Shown one piece after another: positions 23,721-34,930 of a stretch of DNA of 64,000 bases (position 1 is its first letter; every line of letters starts with the position of its first letter). This DNA comes from Brachynemurus nebulosus (lineage: Eukaryota > Arthropoda > Insecta > Neuroptera > Myrmeleontidae), in contig JAPWDM010000008.1 of assembly GCA_035578155.1 (NCBI GenBank), positions 31,715,780 to 31,779,779 on the forward strand, written 5' to 3'. Position numbers and translations under genes: made by a program. The notes beneath the pieces are model-generated. The model searched no databases, was not told the origin of the DNA, and worked only from the letters and a program-made list of their open reading frames with translations.

Positions 23721-25801
23721 TTGTCACTCTTTGAAACAATTAGTAATTGTGACGTCAAGAAAGAATCAAATATTCTAAGAGACGCTGCTTTAGAATAATT
23801 CGACGAATAAAATTTTGAAAAGTTATAGCAAAAAAATTACCAATTTAACACTCTTTCAAGAAATAATTCTAACCGACATTTATTTAGAATAGTAAGTAGA
23901 ACTTCAATTCACTCCAATTGTCAACTTAATGACCGTAACAGAAAGACATGAAAAGGGTTATAGACTTTGAAAACGTGAGAAATCACAGCCAAAAAATTAG
24001 TTCCCAGACGTAACTTGACTCTGTAATAGAAGATTATACTTAACGACTTAACGAAAATTCTAACGACTGAAATTTCTGAGTCTCTCGCCCAAAATATGAG
24101 ACTTTTGTGATGGTTTTAAATGTCTGTTATAACATGTTTTTAAAAGAGGTATATCCAAATACTTCAGACTGTATTTTTCACAAAAATTGCCATCCACTTT
24201 ATTATTTATATACTTTATTTATCCACAATTTCTACATTATGGTGCAGGGCTACTTTTTGCAAAAACAGACTTCTGCAAGCATCTCCTTAAAGGAATTATA
24301 TAAATATTCATCCAAAATTGTGAGAGAAAACTTCCACCAGTGGCGGGATTCAAATCATTCTCCCATACAAATTCGCAAATACCAGTATCTAAACAGAGTG
24401 GATCACTTTAGGCTGGTAAAAGAATGTGATATCAGATAATGCACTTGAACTCAGCATCAACAAAAAAACCAACAAAAAACAAAGCAAAACAAAACAAAAC
24501 AAAACAACAAAAAAACAATCCAAAATGATTCAAAATCAACACGACACCCTGTAGCCGGTACTCACTTTACATACTTCACATTGTATATACAAAATTTCCT
24601 ATCCATTTACAATAATAAATCATATCAAATTGTTTGTTATAATACAACAATATTTGTATTTTTGTGTTGTTACTGTTGTTGGTATTCTCCTACGCTACTC
24701 TGTTGTTGTTGCCGCTGTTATTGTAATGCTCACAAAGTGTTGTTGTATGTTGTATTGCGCAAGAGAACCCCCCCTCCTCTCTCTACCCCCTCCAACCGAC
24801 ACTTTATACAAAATTCAAATAAATGAATAATGTTCTGTTGTGAGTCGCGAGTGAGCAATGAATACGTACGTTTGTATGTATGTATATAAGTGAGAGGGCC
24901 GTACAAAAAAAAAATAAAAATTACTGGTCCTTCGAAAATAGCAACAACAAACAGCAAGTAGCGTACAGTAGCACTTTAATACTTTTGTCGAGCATGTAGA
25001 TACTTTTAAAGTATATACAATTTGACTGTTATAATAGTGATTGACACGAATAATTGCGTCTCTAAGCGCTGCTGTACACCTAAACGATACGATATGTACG
25101 AGATTTACTTACATTTGTGTAATTTAAGTAATACAGTTCAAGATAATTTTACAATAGGTAGCACAGAGTTATTTCAACATTAAACAAAATTTATGCAGTT
25201 TCACTCGATGAGCCTTCAGTATTTCAAATTCTTGTTAGACATAAAATCCATTTTTTCAAATAGAAATAAAAAAAGCAGTAGGTATTCTAAATTTTATACG
25301 TCTAGGTGGAAAGTTTTAAAACACGAATATCCAAAAATCACAGTTTTGGGCATTTTAGACGTACCCACTGAGAAATGAGAGGTTATCAAAAATCTAGGGT
25401 CCAATTAAGCCAAGGTTTCAAATTCAGGATATTGATAGTTTTTAAGGTAATAAGTGCTAAAAGAATCAAAAATAAATAAAATCAACCAATTCTTCAACTC
25501 ATCAAACAGTTTTTTAAGCTAGGTATTGACAAAAAATTATTTCTAGGATCAATAAAAATTTAAAAAAAAAATGTTACTATAACAATTATAAGTAAAAACT
25601 CTTGTATAATTACTAAATTAAGATATAATTATTATTCACGTTATTGAAGCTGTTTATAAAATTATTCAACAAATGTCAACAAATTTTTTGGGGCTATCTG
25701 GAGAGGCTTATCTACCAAACAAAAAAAAATGGTGGAAATCGGTTCGGTACATACATTAAAAAAAAGGGTATACTCTTGCTTTTTGAAGTCGGTTAGAAAT
25801 A
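23721..25801. other. No gene seen
   Basis: Contains an (AACAAA)-type low-complexity stretch at about 24470-24520 and TGTTGTT-rich sequence near 24660-24740. A 110-codon frame at 24107-24439 shows no recognisable domain. A stretch near 24335-24414 has a weak pol III B-box-like sequence on the minus strand. Confidence 0.4.
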
Positions 25802-25805
25802 TTAA

Positions 25806-26664
25806 GAGGGAAGTTCACGCCAGAAACGGCTAATAAACTAATTTTTTTCGAATCTCGTTTTTTGTTTTTATTTGGTTTTGTGGTTCTTTACGAACACGGT
25901 GATATATAAAACTATGGCCAAAAAATTTTTTTTTCAAGTAGAAAAATATTTATTTGTGAGTCGCTGCACAGCCAAGTTGCTACGCCTTTGCAGTCAACGC
26001 TCGCGCCCCCTCGCGATTTGATCAGTAATATTTAGTTTTGGTGTGTACATGAGTTATAGTATGCACTGAGATAATGTCCTTTTATTTGTATGCCTTTGTA
26101 GACGTTTTAATAAACAGTGAGTAAACCGCTTCTTTTATTATTATTTTTGTTTTTTACCGTTTCCCGAAAGTTGTGTTTTTCCCAACAAGGAAAATCATGT
26201 CTCAAGTTCTAGAAAAAATATAAACTTAATTTTTTTAAAATTTTGTTCATAAATATATTGCGCATAAAGTGAAGTATGCTTTTTACATTTGAACAATTAT
26301 AACTGTTTTTAAACATTTTTTTTTTAATAAAAAATTGGGTTTTATAATTATTAGAAGTTTGGGATAACAATTTATGAGTTAATTTTTAAAATTATCTGAA
26401 ACCCATACTCAGCTTTATGGACAGGTTCTCTAGGAATAAAATAATGAAAAAATATTTAAAAAATATTCATTATTTTTTGAGATATGGCGTTTCTTGTAAA
26501 CGCTTAAAAACTTGTGAAAAAGGGCCCCCTCCCCCTACAGGGAAGGGTAATGAATATTTCAAAAACAAAATTTTCTATTTGAAACCTTCCCTAATTTGAA
26601 AAAAAATTTCAACAAGAAAAATAATCATAAATAAAAAAGTTGCTTTTTTATTTGAACTCCCCCC
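25806..26664. mobile_element. TTAA-flanked element, 859 bp
   Basis: TTAA at 25802-25805 and 26665-26668; ends GAGGGAAGTTCA and, inverted, GGGGGGAGTTCA. Non-coding inside. The short imperfect ends leave the family open. Confidence 0.5.
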
Positions 26665-27921
26665 TTAACAGTTAGTGACTAGAATAGGAAATATTAGGAA
26701 TAAATTTTTGAAAACTATGTTGCATTTGCATATAGAGGTTTGTAGAGCGATCAAAGGCTTAGTATATAATTTCCATACTCGTTAGTTTGATTTCAGTTAA
26801 TCAGTTTACTTTCGAAGCTTCAATTGAAAAACTGGCTTCGATCCCAATTTTTAAAAAAAGCACTCTAAATCATTCAAAAAGGCACAGTTACTCTTATTAC
26901 AATAATAATAACAATATCACCCATTATTATTGATCTGAGAGGCAAAAACTGGCAAAAACATATCTACAACGTTTTTTTTTTTTCGGCAACTAGCTATTTG
27001 TACTACTCGTATGTGTAGTTCAAATATACGGCGCGCATTTAGTATTGAATTGAACAAATTTTTTTAAAGATAATTTATTGTATAAAATGAATTTTTGTCA
27101 TGAAAATTTATATTTTTTTCCGTTCAAAGATGGATAATCAATTTTTGTCGATCTGTGTTTCGTTGTAATATTATTTTATTATTGGTTTGCTCTATTACAG
27201 CTAATATAGTCCAAACAAGAGCCGAAATGTGTTACGTATCACATACGTATAGTGATGCGTGTACGCTTGTGTAGAAAATTGAGTTAAAGTTGGGGCGAAT
27301 AACAAACAAGAAATTGAATTATGATATTGAGTTGTATCGTGAAGGTCGAATCAAACGAAATCAATCGAAAGTAAAATTAAATATTATTTTTTCAGTTGAG
27401 TGATTTCGTCGAATTTTGTAATTCTGTTTTGGAGGTGTTAAATTAATTTTGAATCGAACTATACATTTATTATGTTTGATTAGATTCAAACAAAAGAATA
27501 AAGATCATTATTTGATTTTGAGTAAAAACGCAAAAGAAATATATTTAATTTTTAAAAGTTTCTGCGTTATGGTTTAATTACAAAATAATGTAAAAAGTTT
27601 CCAAAAATATTTTTACAAAGTAGGTTAGGTATGCAATATTTAATTTATATGTATATGTTCCAACTGTCCGGTTTTCGGCTGGACAGTCCGGTTATGAGAT
27701 GATTTATCCTCGTCCGGTCTTGTATATGCGGCCGGACAACAAATCTCCGGTCGTGAGACTTTTGAGACTATTAATTTTGTTTTATTTTTCCTTTTTTTTT
27801 TTTGCTTGTCAATGGTATATTTGAGAAAATATTTGAGGGTTGGTGTTTCACGGTCAGGGAAATTTCAAAACAAAAATAAAGAAGTTTCTCTATTTTTTTT
27901 GCTCGTCAGTTCAAAAACGAT
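26665..27921. other. No gene seen
   Basis: AT-rich. A patch at 27660-27765 repeats TCCGG several times (GGACAGTCCGGTTATGAG) and is echoed near 28125, suggesting a relic repeat. Nothing else supported. Confidence 0.4.
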
Positions 27922-28092
27922 CTGTACACGATCAGTAATACTGTCAGTATTTACTAACAAAAATAATGAATCATAATGAATCATTATTTTTATAATATAA
28001 ATTCTATTTATAGTTACTTCAGTATTATCAATATACGATCAGTAATACTGTCAGTATTTCGTAATATTGACAGTAATATTGATCGTGTACAG
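27922..28092. mobile_element. Short MITE, 171 bp, 30-bp inverted repeats
   Basis: Ends CTGTACACGATCAGTAATAC and, inverted, CTGTACACGATCAATATTAC. The terminal motif GATCAGTAATACTGTCAGTA is repeated inside near 28037. No target duplication identified. Confidence 0.75.
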
Positions 28093-28254
28093 GCGTCCAA
28101 AAAATTAACCAGCAAATGTTGATGTCCGGTGGTTAAAAATAATTGCAAAATTGGTATGCCTAATTTCAAGCAAAACAAATAGTTGTTTTAAAGGGAATTT
28201 TGAGGCAAATTGATTACGGGTATATCGTTATTACTTTATAAAATTATTTCTAGT

Positions 28255-29236
28255 TAGGGTAGGGCAGGGCTAGTTGAGCAATTTTTCAGTTAATCGGTCA
28301 TAGCCCCTCAACCGCAAGTCCAAATTTATTGTTATGCATACTGATGTGTAGGTAATTTCTTGCTTTTCCAAAGTTCCCATACTAACAATTCATATCTAAG
28401 AGATACAGCTGTTTAAGTGAAGGAAGTGCGACATGCTCAACCTACCCCATAGGTGAGGTAAGTCGAGCAAGAATACAGGGTAAATTGAGCAATTAGAAAA
28501 TGTAGTCAAACTATGCCTTAGATGTTTATCAGACATAAAATAAAAAGATTTTTTGACAGCCAATCTTTTATTTATAATGCTTTAGTGACATAATAGCGAA
28601 ACAAAAAGCAATTTTCTTTGGATATTAAATACAGAAAATAAAAATAACAAAAAATCAACTTCAACTTAATATTTAAACTACAATCTTAAACTTAATATTT
28701 GGAATATACTCAGTCTTTCTACTTAATATCAGACTTTAACATTTAAGTAATTATTCAAAAAGAATTTAAATTAAAAAGAGAAACATTAAGTAGATATTAA
28801 GAACTTCATCATCATTGTCACTGTTACAATTAATGCAAGCGAAAGTTCTATTGCTCAACTTACCCCACTCAGACAATTTGATCCAAAAGTGAGGTTATGA
28901 AAAAACTATTTGAATTAGAACCAAATCCTTTCTAGATATCAAAAATATATTAAATTTATAAGTGTTCAACACTTACTTGATTTAACATAGATAATAATTG
29001 CTTCGTACAGAAGAAAAATTCACAAACAAAAGTTTTTTAACTTTTTATACGCAAAATAAATAAAGCATGCGCATACATCACTCGATCAACAGGTTACAAC
29101 TGGCAGTCGCGTAATGAGTTCTCCTCTCCTGTCCACTTCTATCCTCCATTTAATATATTAGCGTGCGATGTACAGTTTCTGAGATATTTCGATTGGTCAA
29201 CTTACACCTATGCTCAACTAGTCCCGCTCTACCCTA
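28255..29236. mobile_element. TIR element, 982 bp
   Basis: Terminal inverted repeats of 26 bp with three mismatches, starting TAGGGTAG(G/A)GC and ending CTAGTTGAGCA. Related motifs recur inside (TTGAGCAATT, CTCAACTTACCCCA). No transposase. It ends only about 160 bp from the exon at 29400. Confidence 0.65.
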
Positions 29237-29399
29237 CTGTAATATGTTCTATATAGTGTAAATCTAAAGATAATTCCTAGAAGTGTACACCTCAAGAAGT
29301 AATCGTAAGATGATAACTAACCGTTTTTAAAAAAAAAAACTAAGTCTTTTTTCTATCTTAAAATAAGTAACGTATACGTAATTTAGAGTAAAAACTAAC

Positions 29400-29605
29400 C
29401 TAGATCTTCATCATCATCGTCTTCAGCATCTTTACTGTCCCTATACTGATTAAGTCCAGCAGTCGGTGATTGGTCTTTATCTGATTTCTTTTTCGGTTCG
29501 AAAAATTGTAGTGCTTCGTCGATAAAACTCTCACTTATCTCTTCGTCTACTTCCTCAACGTTATCAGCGTCATCATCAGTTTGTTTATTACGTTCTGTTT
29601 GGTCC
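29400..29605 (-). CDS. Internal exon of the same acidic protein gene
   Basis: Minus-strand exon of 206 nt between a CTTTTAG acceptor and a GTTAGT donor. One base completes the Glu codon begun in the exon at 53159; 68 codons follow; the final G starts a Gly codon completed by the exon at 15917. The product starts DQTERNKQTDDDADNVEEVD and ends DSKDAEDDDDEDL. It has one less acidic stretch, ESFIDEALQFFEPKKK, which may form a short amphipathic helix and is the best candidate for a binding motif. About 38% of residues are Asp or Glu. The Met-Thr-Phe reading upstream in the same frame is intronic and is not the start. Function unknown; an acidic cytoplasmic, nuclear or lumenal tail are all possible. 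Confidence 0.82.
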
Positions 29606-30871
29606 CTAAAAGTCATTACAGTCTTTAATATGCTTAAGTCGAAATCTTTACAGTCTAATATCCGGTCTCAAAAACCTGATGTAGTGTCTAAAGATATTAT
29701 AATACATATAATAAATAATTAATAGAGATGTTTGTTTTTTTTTTAAATATTTTACATTTAGAGGTTAAAACCTACCAAGGACTGTGAATGTTGTTCTGAA
29801 AAATTTGGGAGTGTGAAAATAAAAATTTTTTGTCGTTCTATAATATTTCTCTTCTCATAGGAATATTTCTTGAAATCATATTATATTTAATGATATTAAT
29901 TTGGAAATACTCTGCCAAATAATGGACGCACACGTTTCCCTCGATTAAGCTCAAATACCCATGCCAACAACAGTCAACATGATATAAATAAACTGTCTAC
30001 TTTCCTATATTAATATACTTTCCACTATTGTAAGATTTACTTTATAAAATATCATATTGAATACCGTAAAACCGTCTAGACCAGGACACTTTTTTACATT
30101 TTTTGGTATAATTTTATGTTTATACATGTTTCCTTTATAGATATCACCCATAAAAGTATTACCATTAGAAAGTTATTATTTGTTATATCCCTGACCCATT
30201 TGTTTCATTATAAGCAAAAATAAAAAAAAATAAAAAATAATTAGTAAGTGTCCGGGTCTACACCCCAAATCCGTCTTGACCCTGACACTTACTTAAATAA
30301 TGTAATAACATGCAAACTAACCTCTCCCGTCGGGGTTAGGACAGTGTTTTATATCGTCTGATGTCTTTGAACTTGTCAAAGGCTTCAAAACATTTTGTGG
30401 GAAGGGAGAGGGGTCAATACATAGTATGCCTCTCTATGAAGTAAACATGCGATATGACACCAGAAGGAGGCATAAACACGCGGAAGTTACAGCCAATGCG
30501 AATCGCGGCCATAGTGTAATAAACTGATATGTCCGGGTCTAAATGGATATATGTATATAGCATGTATTTTTTTTATATATACATCGAATATAACTTCAAA
30601 CATGATTAAATGATGCGCGATAAAATTCTGAACACATACATATCAAAATTAATACAATTTGACAATTATGACGAATCTCAAATATTATCGAGTGCTTGTG
30701 AAACACTGCTACGTATGACAGACTTTTGTCTGCATTTTAAACACACATAGTATTCATATGTTCACTTATCGTTCAGCTAAACTGAAACTTTAAGCACTCG
30801 ACTTCCTTGGTTAACAAAACCAAAAACCACATATGTAAATTAAAAATCACAAAGTGATTGAAAAAATTATC

Positions 30872-30944
30872 CGGATCGGCCGGGAATCGAACCCAGGATC
30901 TCCTGGTAACTAGCCAGGTGTGCTATCCGTTACACCACCGGTCC
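30872..30944 (-). tRNA. tRNA-Thr(AGT)-like gene, left copy in foldback
   Basis: Mirror copy of the gene at 31467-31539. The 73-nt minus-strand sequence folds as a cloverleaf: 7-bp acceptor (GGACCGG with CCGATCC, one C-A mismatch), 4-bp D stem with GG in the loop, 5-bp anticodon stem CCTGG/CCAGG around CTAGTTA (anticodon AGT, Thr), 5-nt variable loop, and T arm CTGGG-TTCGATT-CCCGG. Pol III A box (TGGTGTAACGG) and B box (GGTTCGATTCC) are intact. A run of six T lies 6 nt after the 3' end. Position 37 is T instead of the usual purine, so a SINE head or decayed tRNA remains possible. Confidence 0.7.
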
Positions 30945-31466
30945 TTTGCTCGGTAGGCGTCCGATACAGACAACATTCAACCACATATGTGTATGTACTC
31001 TCTATAATGCGAGAAGCAGTTACAATTTTTCAATCTCAAATATTATCGAGTGCTTGTGAAACACTACTACGTATGACAGACTTTTGTCTGCATTTTAAAC
31101 ACACGTAGTATTCATATGTTCACTTATCGTTCAGCTAAACTGAAACTTTAAGCACTCGACTTCCTTGGTTAACATAACCAAAAACCACATATGTAAATTA
31201 AAAATCACAAAGTTTTACATATGTGGTTTTTGGTTATGTTAACCAAGGAAGTCGAGTGCTTAAAGTTTCAGTTTAGCTGAACGATAAGTGAACGTATGAA
31301 TACTACGTGTGTTTAAAATGCAGACAAAAGTCTGTCATACGTAGTAGTGTTTCACAAGCACTCGATAATATTTGAGATTGAAAAATTGTAACTTCTTCTC
31401 GCATTATAGAGAGTACATACACATATGTGGTTGAATGTTGTCTGTATCGGACGCCTACCGAGCAAA

Positions 31467-31539
31467 GGACCGGTGGTGTAACGGATAGCACACCTGGCTA
31501 GTTACCAGGAGATCCTGGGTTCGATTCCCAGCCGATCCG
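31467..31539 (+). tRNA. tRNA-Thr(AGT)-like gene, right copy in foldback
   Basis: Same cloverleaf as the inverted copy at 30872-30944, with one difference: the T stem is a perfect CTGGG/CCCAG pair. Anticodon loop CTAGTTA gives AGT. Internal A and B boxes are intact, and TTTTTT at 31545-31550 would end pol III transcription. The acceptor C4-A69 mismatch and T37 are shared by both copies, so they predate the inverted duplication. It lies inside an element with 14-bp target duplications, so it arrived by transposition. Whether it makes a charged tRNA cannot be told from sequence. Confidence 0.7.
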
Positions 31540-31943
31540 GATAATTTTTTCAATCACTTTGTGATTTTTAATTTACAATTATGACGAACATTACATGTCT
31601 AACTTAGACACACATTTTATTTCTTTGAAAAACTGGAGAATAGTAATCCTATAAAATGAGATAGTAAAAGTTGAAATCAGTAATTTTTATTGATACATCT
31701 GTTTGGAGGATGTTTTTCTCTCTCTAATGACGTCAAGAACAAATGTTTATTGGAGCAGGTTAATGTAGAAACTACTTACTTTGAAGATTGGTGCAAAGTG
31801 TCCGGGTCTAGACGGTTTTGCGATACTAATAAAAATATTTTTATTATCTGGTCTAGTTTCTCAGTTTGAAAGAAACTTTTAACTCACGCGCTTTCGGAGG
31901 TTAAGTCGCAACCAAGTTAAACTACAGAATAAATCAAGAATTT

Positions 31944-31948
<5 letters not shown>

Positions 31949-32008
<60 letters not shown>
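31949..32008. repeat. (TA)n microsatellite
   Basis: About 60 bp of uninterrupted TA repeats. Confidence 0.97.
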
Positions 32009-32010
<2 letters not shown>

Positions 32011-32235
32011 ACCAGTTGTAAGATAAAAATCCATAAGTAGAGTTCATTCCCTAAGTTCAACATTTTCTTCAATAAACCTTTTAATTTAAATTAGTATGAC
32101 CTAACGTTGAAAGCGCATTAGTTAATGTTCCTTCTTATTGTAAAAATTTATAAAGATCGACTTTTTAGAACGTAATTTTATTTTTTTGTCAAAAGGAAAA
32201 ACTGATTTTGGACTTTCAGTTCAATTCTACAATGC

Positions 32236-32860
32236 AGGCTAACTTCAACAATGCATCACTGCTTGCATGAGGCAGAGTCAAAAGTTCAAAAATGCATCAG
32301 ACGCATCACAACGAAAAATTAAAAGTTCATTTTTGCATTTGATACGTCAAAACAATGCATCAAGAAATTTGGTGATGCGTGTCCAAGATGCATGTCATGT
32401 GTATAATGTAGAATTATAACTACTTGCCATATTATGTAGGTATTAACACCAACAGGAATAATTCTGAAAAACAAATTGTTGAAAAAGATGGAATGTATTT
32501 ACCTTTGATTAAAATTGCTTAAACTATTTGAATACATCTTGCACTCAAAATAGGTATGTAATATTTTTTATTCAAATAATTTCAATATTTTCAATTTCAA
32601 GTAAGTTCAAGTTGAAATTCAAAGATAATATACCTATACAAGGACTGTATTGCTATATTATTTATAGACTGTCATGCTACATTATCTGTTTTATCTATAG
32701 CCAAAGTGGAGGCTAAATGATGCCAATATTCCGATCAGAAACATCTAAAGTGCATCAAATTCCAAGAGAGCATCAGCAGCGCATCATGTAGTATTAGACG
32801 CATCAGAAAACTCATGATGCTGCATCGATGCGGTAAAGTTTAGATTTTTGAAGTTACCCT
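32236..32860. mobile_element. Candidate TIR element with GATGCATC-type internal repeats
   Basis: Weak ends AGGCTAACTTCAA and, inverted, AGGGTAACTTCAA. Between them, mainly near both ends, the short motifs ATGCATCA and its complement TGATGC recur more than ten times, as subterminal repeats do in some DNA transposons. Confidence 0.5.
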
Positions 32861-33089
32861 TATTTATAAGTGTATTGTCATTAAGAAGAGGCCAAATTCA
32901 GTTATCCAATTAAATAGAAAAAGCCAGAATTGATCAACAGAAAATGCCATCATACATTTTTCGGCTATTACTTTTACAATTATTTTCAAATGAGAACACC
33001 AAAAATTATTTGGATTAATTTTTTTTGTAATCAAACGCATGGAAAAAAGTACTGATGAAGCAAAGTGATAATACGAACTCAATAAGAGA

Positions 33090-34098
33090 TAGGGGAGAGG
33101 TGTGTCACTAGTAACAGAGGGTCAATTGTAATTTTAAAATTTGTGAGACATCTATCAATCCTATTGAGGAGTATTACATATCATAAAGTGGCTTCTAAAG
33201 TTGTGCTTTACTGACAAAACTTTCGGTTAATATCATCCGGCGGTTTTCTCTCAGCAATATAAAATGTGTTCACGTAAGCTAATCGTAAATTTTGAGTGCG
33301 TTAACAATTTTTTGATTTTTGCAGCAAATACCCCAACAATTGGAAGAAAAATGATTTTACTGGAAACACAAGCAATCAAATAATATTATCAGATAGGTAG
33401 TTTCGCTTTTTTAATCATAGTTAATATTTTATGAATTTTTTTATAAAATGAAACACCGCTGGAACAATTGTAACAAATTCAGTAGTGTCGATTGTAACAT
33501 GTACAACTGACAAAAAATTTTAGTTGAACAAAATTAAACTTTATATTTTAGGTATGAATCGGAATAATAAAGGTAACGACTTCGGTTAATAATTTAAAAA
33601 AAAACAAACAAGAACCTTTCTATAATGGCATTAATAAAAAATGCTTATAATATGCAAAACGACAAACTAGGATAGGAACTATATTTAGTGATGTATATAT
33701 GAATTCCGTTAAGAGTAATAGAAAGAGAAAAAACTCACAACTGTTGCCTGAGACTGTGGTATTTGTCACCTTCCTCACTCAATATGTAACGAAAAATTTT
33801 TAAAACTGGATTAATTATAATAACTAACGTGTAAATTCAACTAAATAATGAGCGTTACAATTGAACCTAAGCTCTGTAACAAATGATCCTCTGTTGGTGA
33901 CGATTGTAACATTACACTTTGGTCCACATAAATGCAGTGATTTTAATTGTAAGTCAACATAGAGTCTTTTTGTGCAGCTCATTCAAAACCTGAAAAATGC
34001 CCGTATCTTGTACCAAAAATTTAATTCTCTGTGACTAATAAATACAAAGTTACTACTCTGTATATTTTTTTTGTTACTACTGACACACCTCTCCCCTA
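33090..34098. mobile_element. TIR element, 1009 bp
   Basis: A 27-bp inverted repeat with one mismatch: TAGGGGAGAGGTGTGTCA then (C/G)TAGTAACA. The inner part of the motif recurs as ATTGTAAC at several places inside (for example near 33470, 33490, 33855 and 33905). No transposase. Confidence 0.8.
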
Positions 34099-34446
34099 CT
34101 TTTCACTGCCAAAACCAGATAGAAATGTCCCAAATCCGTAGCCACTGCGTATTTATTACAATCATTCATCGATAAGTAAATATCTATTTTTGCTGTTTAC
34201 TATTATACCCATGCAATTTGTTCAATTAGTAAATTTTTCAATGTTATTATAAATTAGTTAATTAATATAATTACCTACATAAACACAACAAACTAGTGTC
34301 ACTCTCCCTTACATTTCCCTAAGTATATCTGCCTGCAGCTACAATATAGGCAACACTTATAATAATTTAACAAACACATAAATTGTGTATATAGAACCAA
34401 TAAAGGTATATTTATACAGAACATACAGTAGTAGCCCATATATGTA

Positions 34447-34450
<4 letters not shown>

Positions 34451-34525
<75 letters not shown>
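34451..34525. repeat. (AT)n microsatellite
   Basis: About 75 bp of AT dinucleotide repeats. Confidence 0.97.
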
Positions 34526-34529
<4 letters not shown>

Positions 34530-34654
34530 AAAAGCATGTCAATACATGACTAATTGTAATGTTAGATAAATAGATACATGATTTCGGAGTAAATGGCCAC
34601 CTCGTCACTGTATACCTTTGCCTATAAATTAAGTGGTAATAGAATTTTAATGCT

Positions 34655-34930
34655 TAGTGTACACATGCAAGTCACTTGCGGAAGTTTTTGCAGACATTAC
34701 TCACACAGACGTGTCCACATGTTTTATATTTTCTGCAAGTTTTCTTTCGCAAGTTACTCTATGAATTGCAGAAAAAACTTCACATCTGACTTTTCGCAAG
34801 TCACGCTCCCAAGTCGTACGTGTACACCAGCAAGTCCGTGCAAGCACAGAGTACTTGCAGAGAGAGTGAAAACTTGCAGCAAGTGCTCTATGGTAACGTG
34901 CTCTCAAAGAGCGACTTGGTAGAGTCAGTG
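34655..34930. repeat. ACTTGC/GCAAGT-rich cluster
   Basis: The hexamers ACTTGC and GCAAGT, in both orientations, occur about ten times in under 300 bp. This suggests the subterminal region of a DNA transposon. Clear outer termini were not found. Confidence 0.5.

Larger units (their letters stand above)
15918..29399 (-). other. Intron (about 13.5 kb) of the acidic protein gene
   Basis: Bounded by GTTAGT and TTGTAG on the minus strand. It contains a decayed mariner-type transposon, a 1.56-kb palindrome, a piggyBac-like MITE, paired hairpin repeats, a hAT-like fragment, a 26-bp minisatellite, a TTAA-flanked element and most of a TIR element. The stretches 22.02-23.2 kb, 23.73-25.8 kb and 26.67-27.9 kb show only AT-rich, low-complexity or unassigned sequence. 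Confidence 0.6.
30676..31574. mobile_element. Foldback element with tandem 358-bp units and two tRNA-like genes
   Basis: Flanked by identical 14-bp duplications (ACAATTATGACGAA) at 30662-30675 and 31575-31588. Inside, a 358-bp unit (a 170-bp block, the minus-strand tRNA-like gene and a spacer) starts at 30676 and restarts at 31034. At about 31205 the sequence turns back on itself, giving an inverted copy that ends with the plus-strand tRNA-like gene. The 14-bp duplication fits target-primed reverse transcription. Head-to-tail units followed by an inverted copy would fit a multimeric RNA template plus a template switch; that is inference. The element sits inside the older TIR element 30062-31825. 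Confidence 0.75.
30062..31825. mobile_element. TIR element, 1.76 kb including a nested tRNA foldback
   Basis: Ends pair over about 30 bp: TACCGTAAAACCGTCTAGAC and, inverted, TATCGCAAAACCGTCTAGAC, continuing into (C/A)GGACACTTT. GTCCGGGTCTA recurs inside near 30250 and 30530. Removing the foldback 30676-31574 and one 14-bp duplication leaves about 850 bp. Confidence 0.7.

Noticed and set aside
24335..24414. Minus-strand tRNA-like stretch with a B-box-like GATTTGAATCC
   Set aside because: Two B-box mismatches, no proper A box or cloverleaf; at most a very old SINE scrap.
24107..24439. 110-codon open frame on the plus strand
   Set aside because: No domain or codon bias, and no splice signals joining it to other coding sequence.
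30920..31491. Two mirror-image 62-codon frames
   Set aside because: They are the same palindromic sequence read on opposite strands and overlap the tRNA-like genes.
33052..33080. CTGATGAAG, a possible second hammerhead core
   Set aside because: No GAAA partner at the right distance and no stem II.
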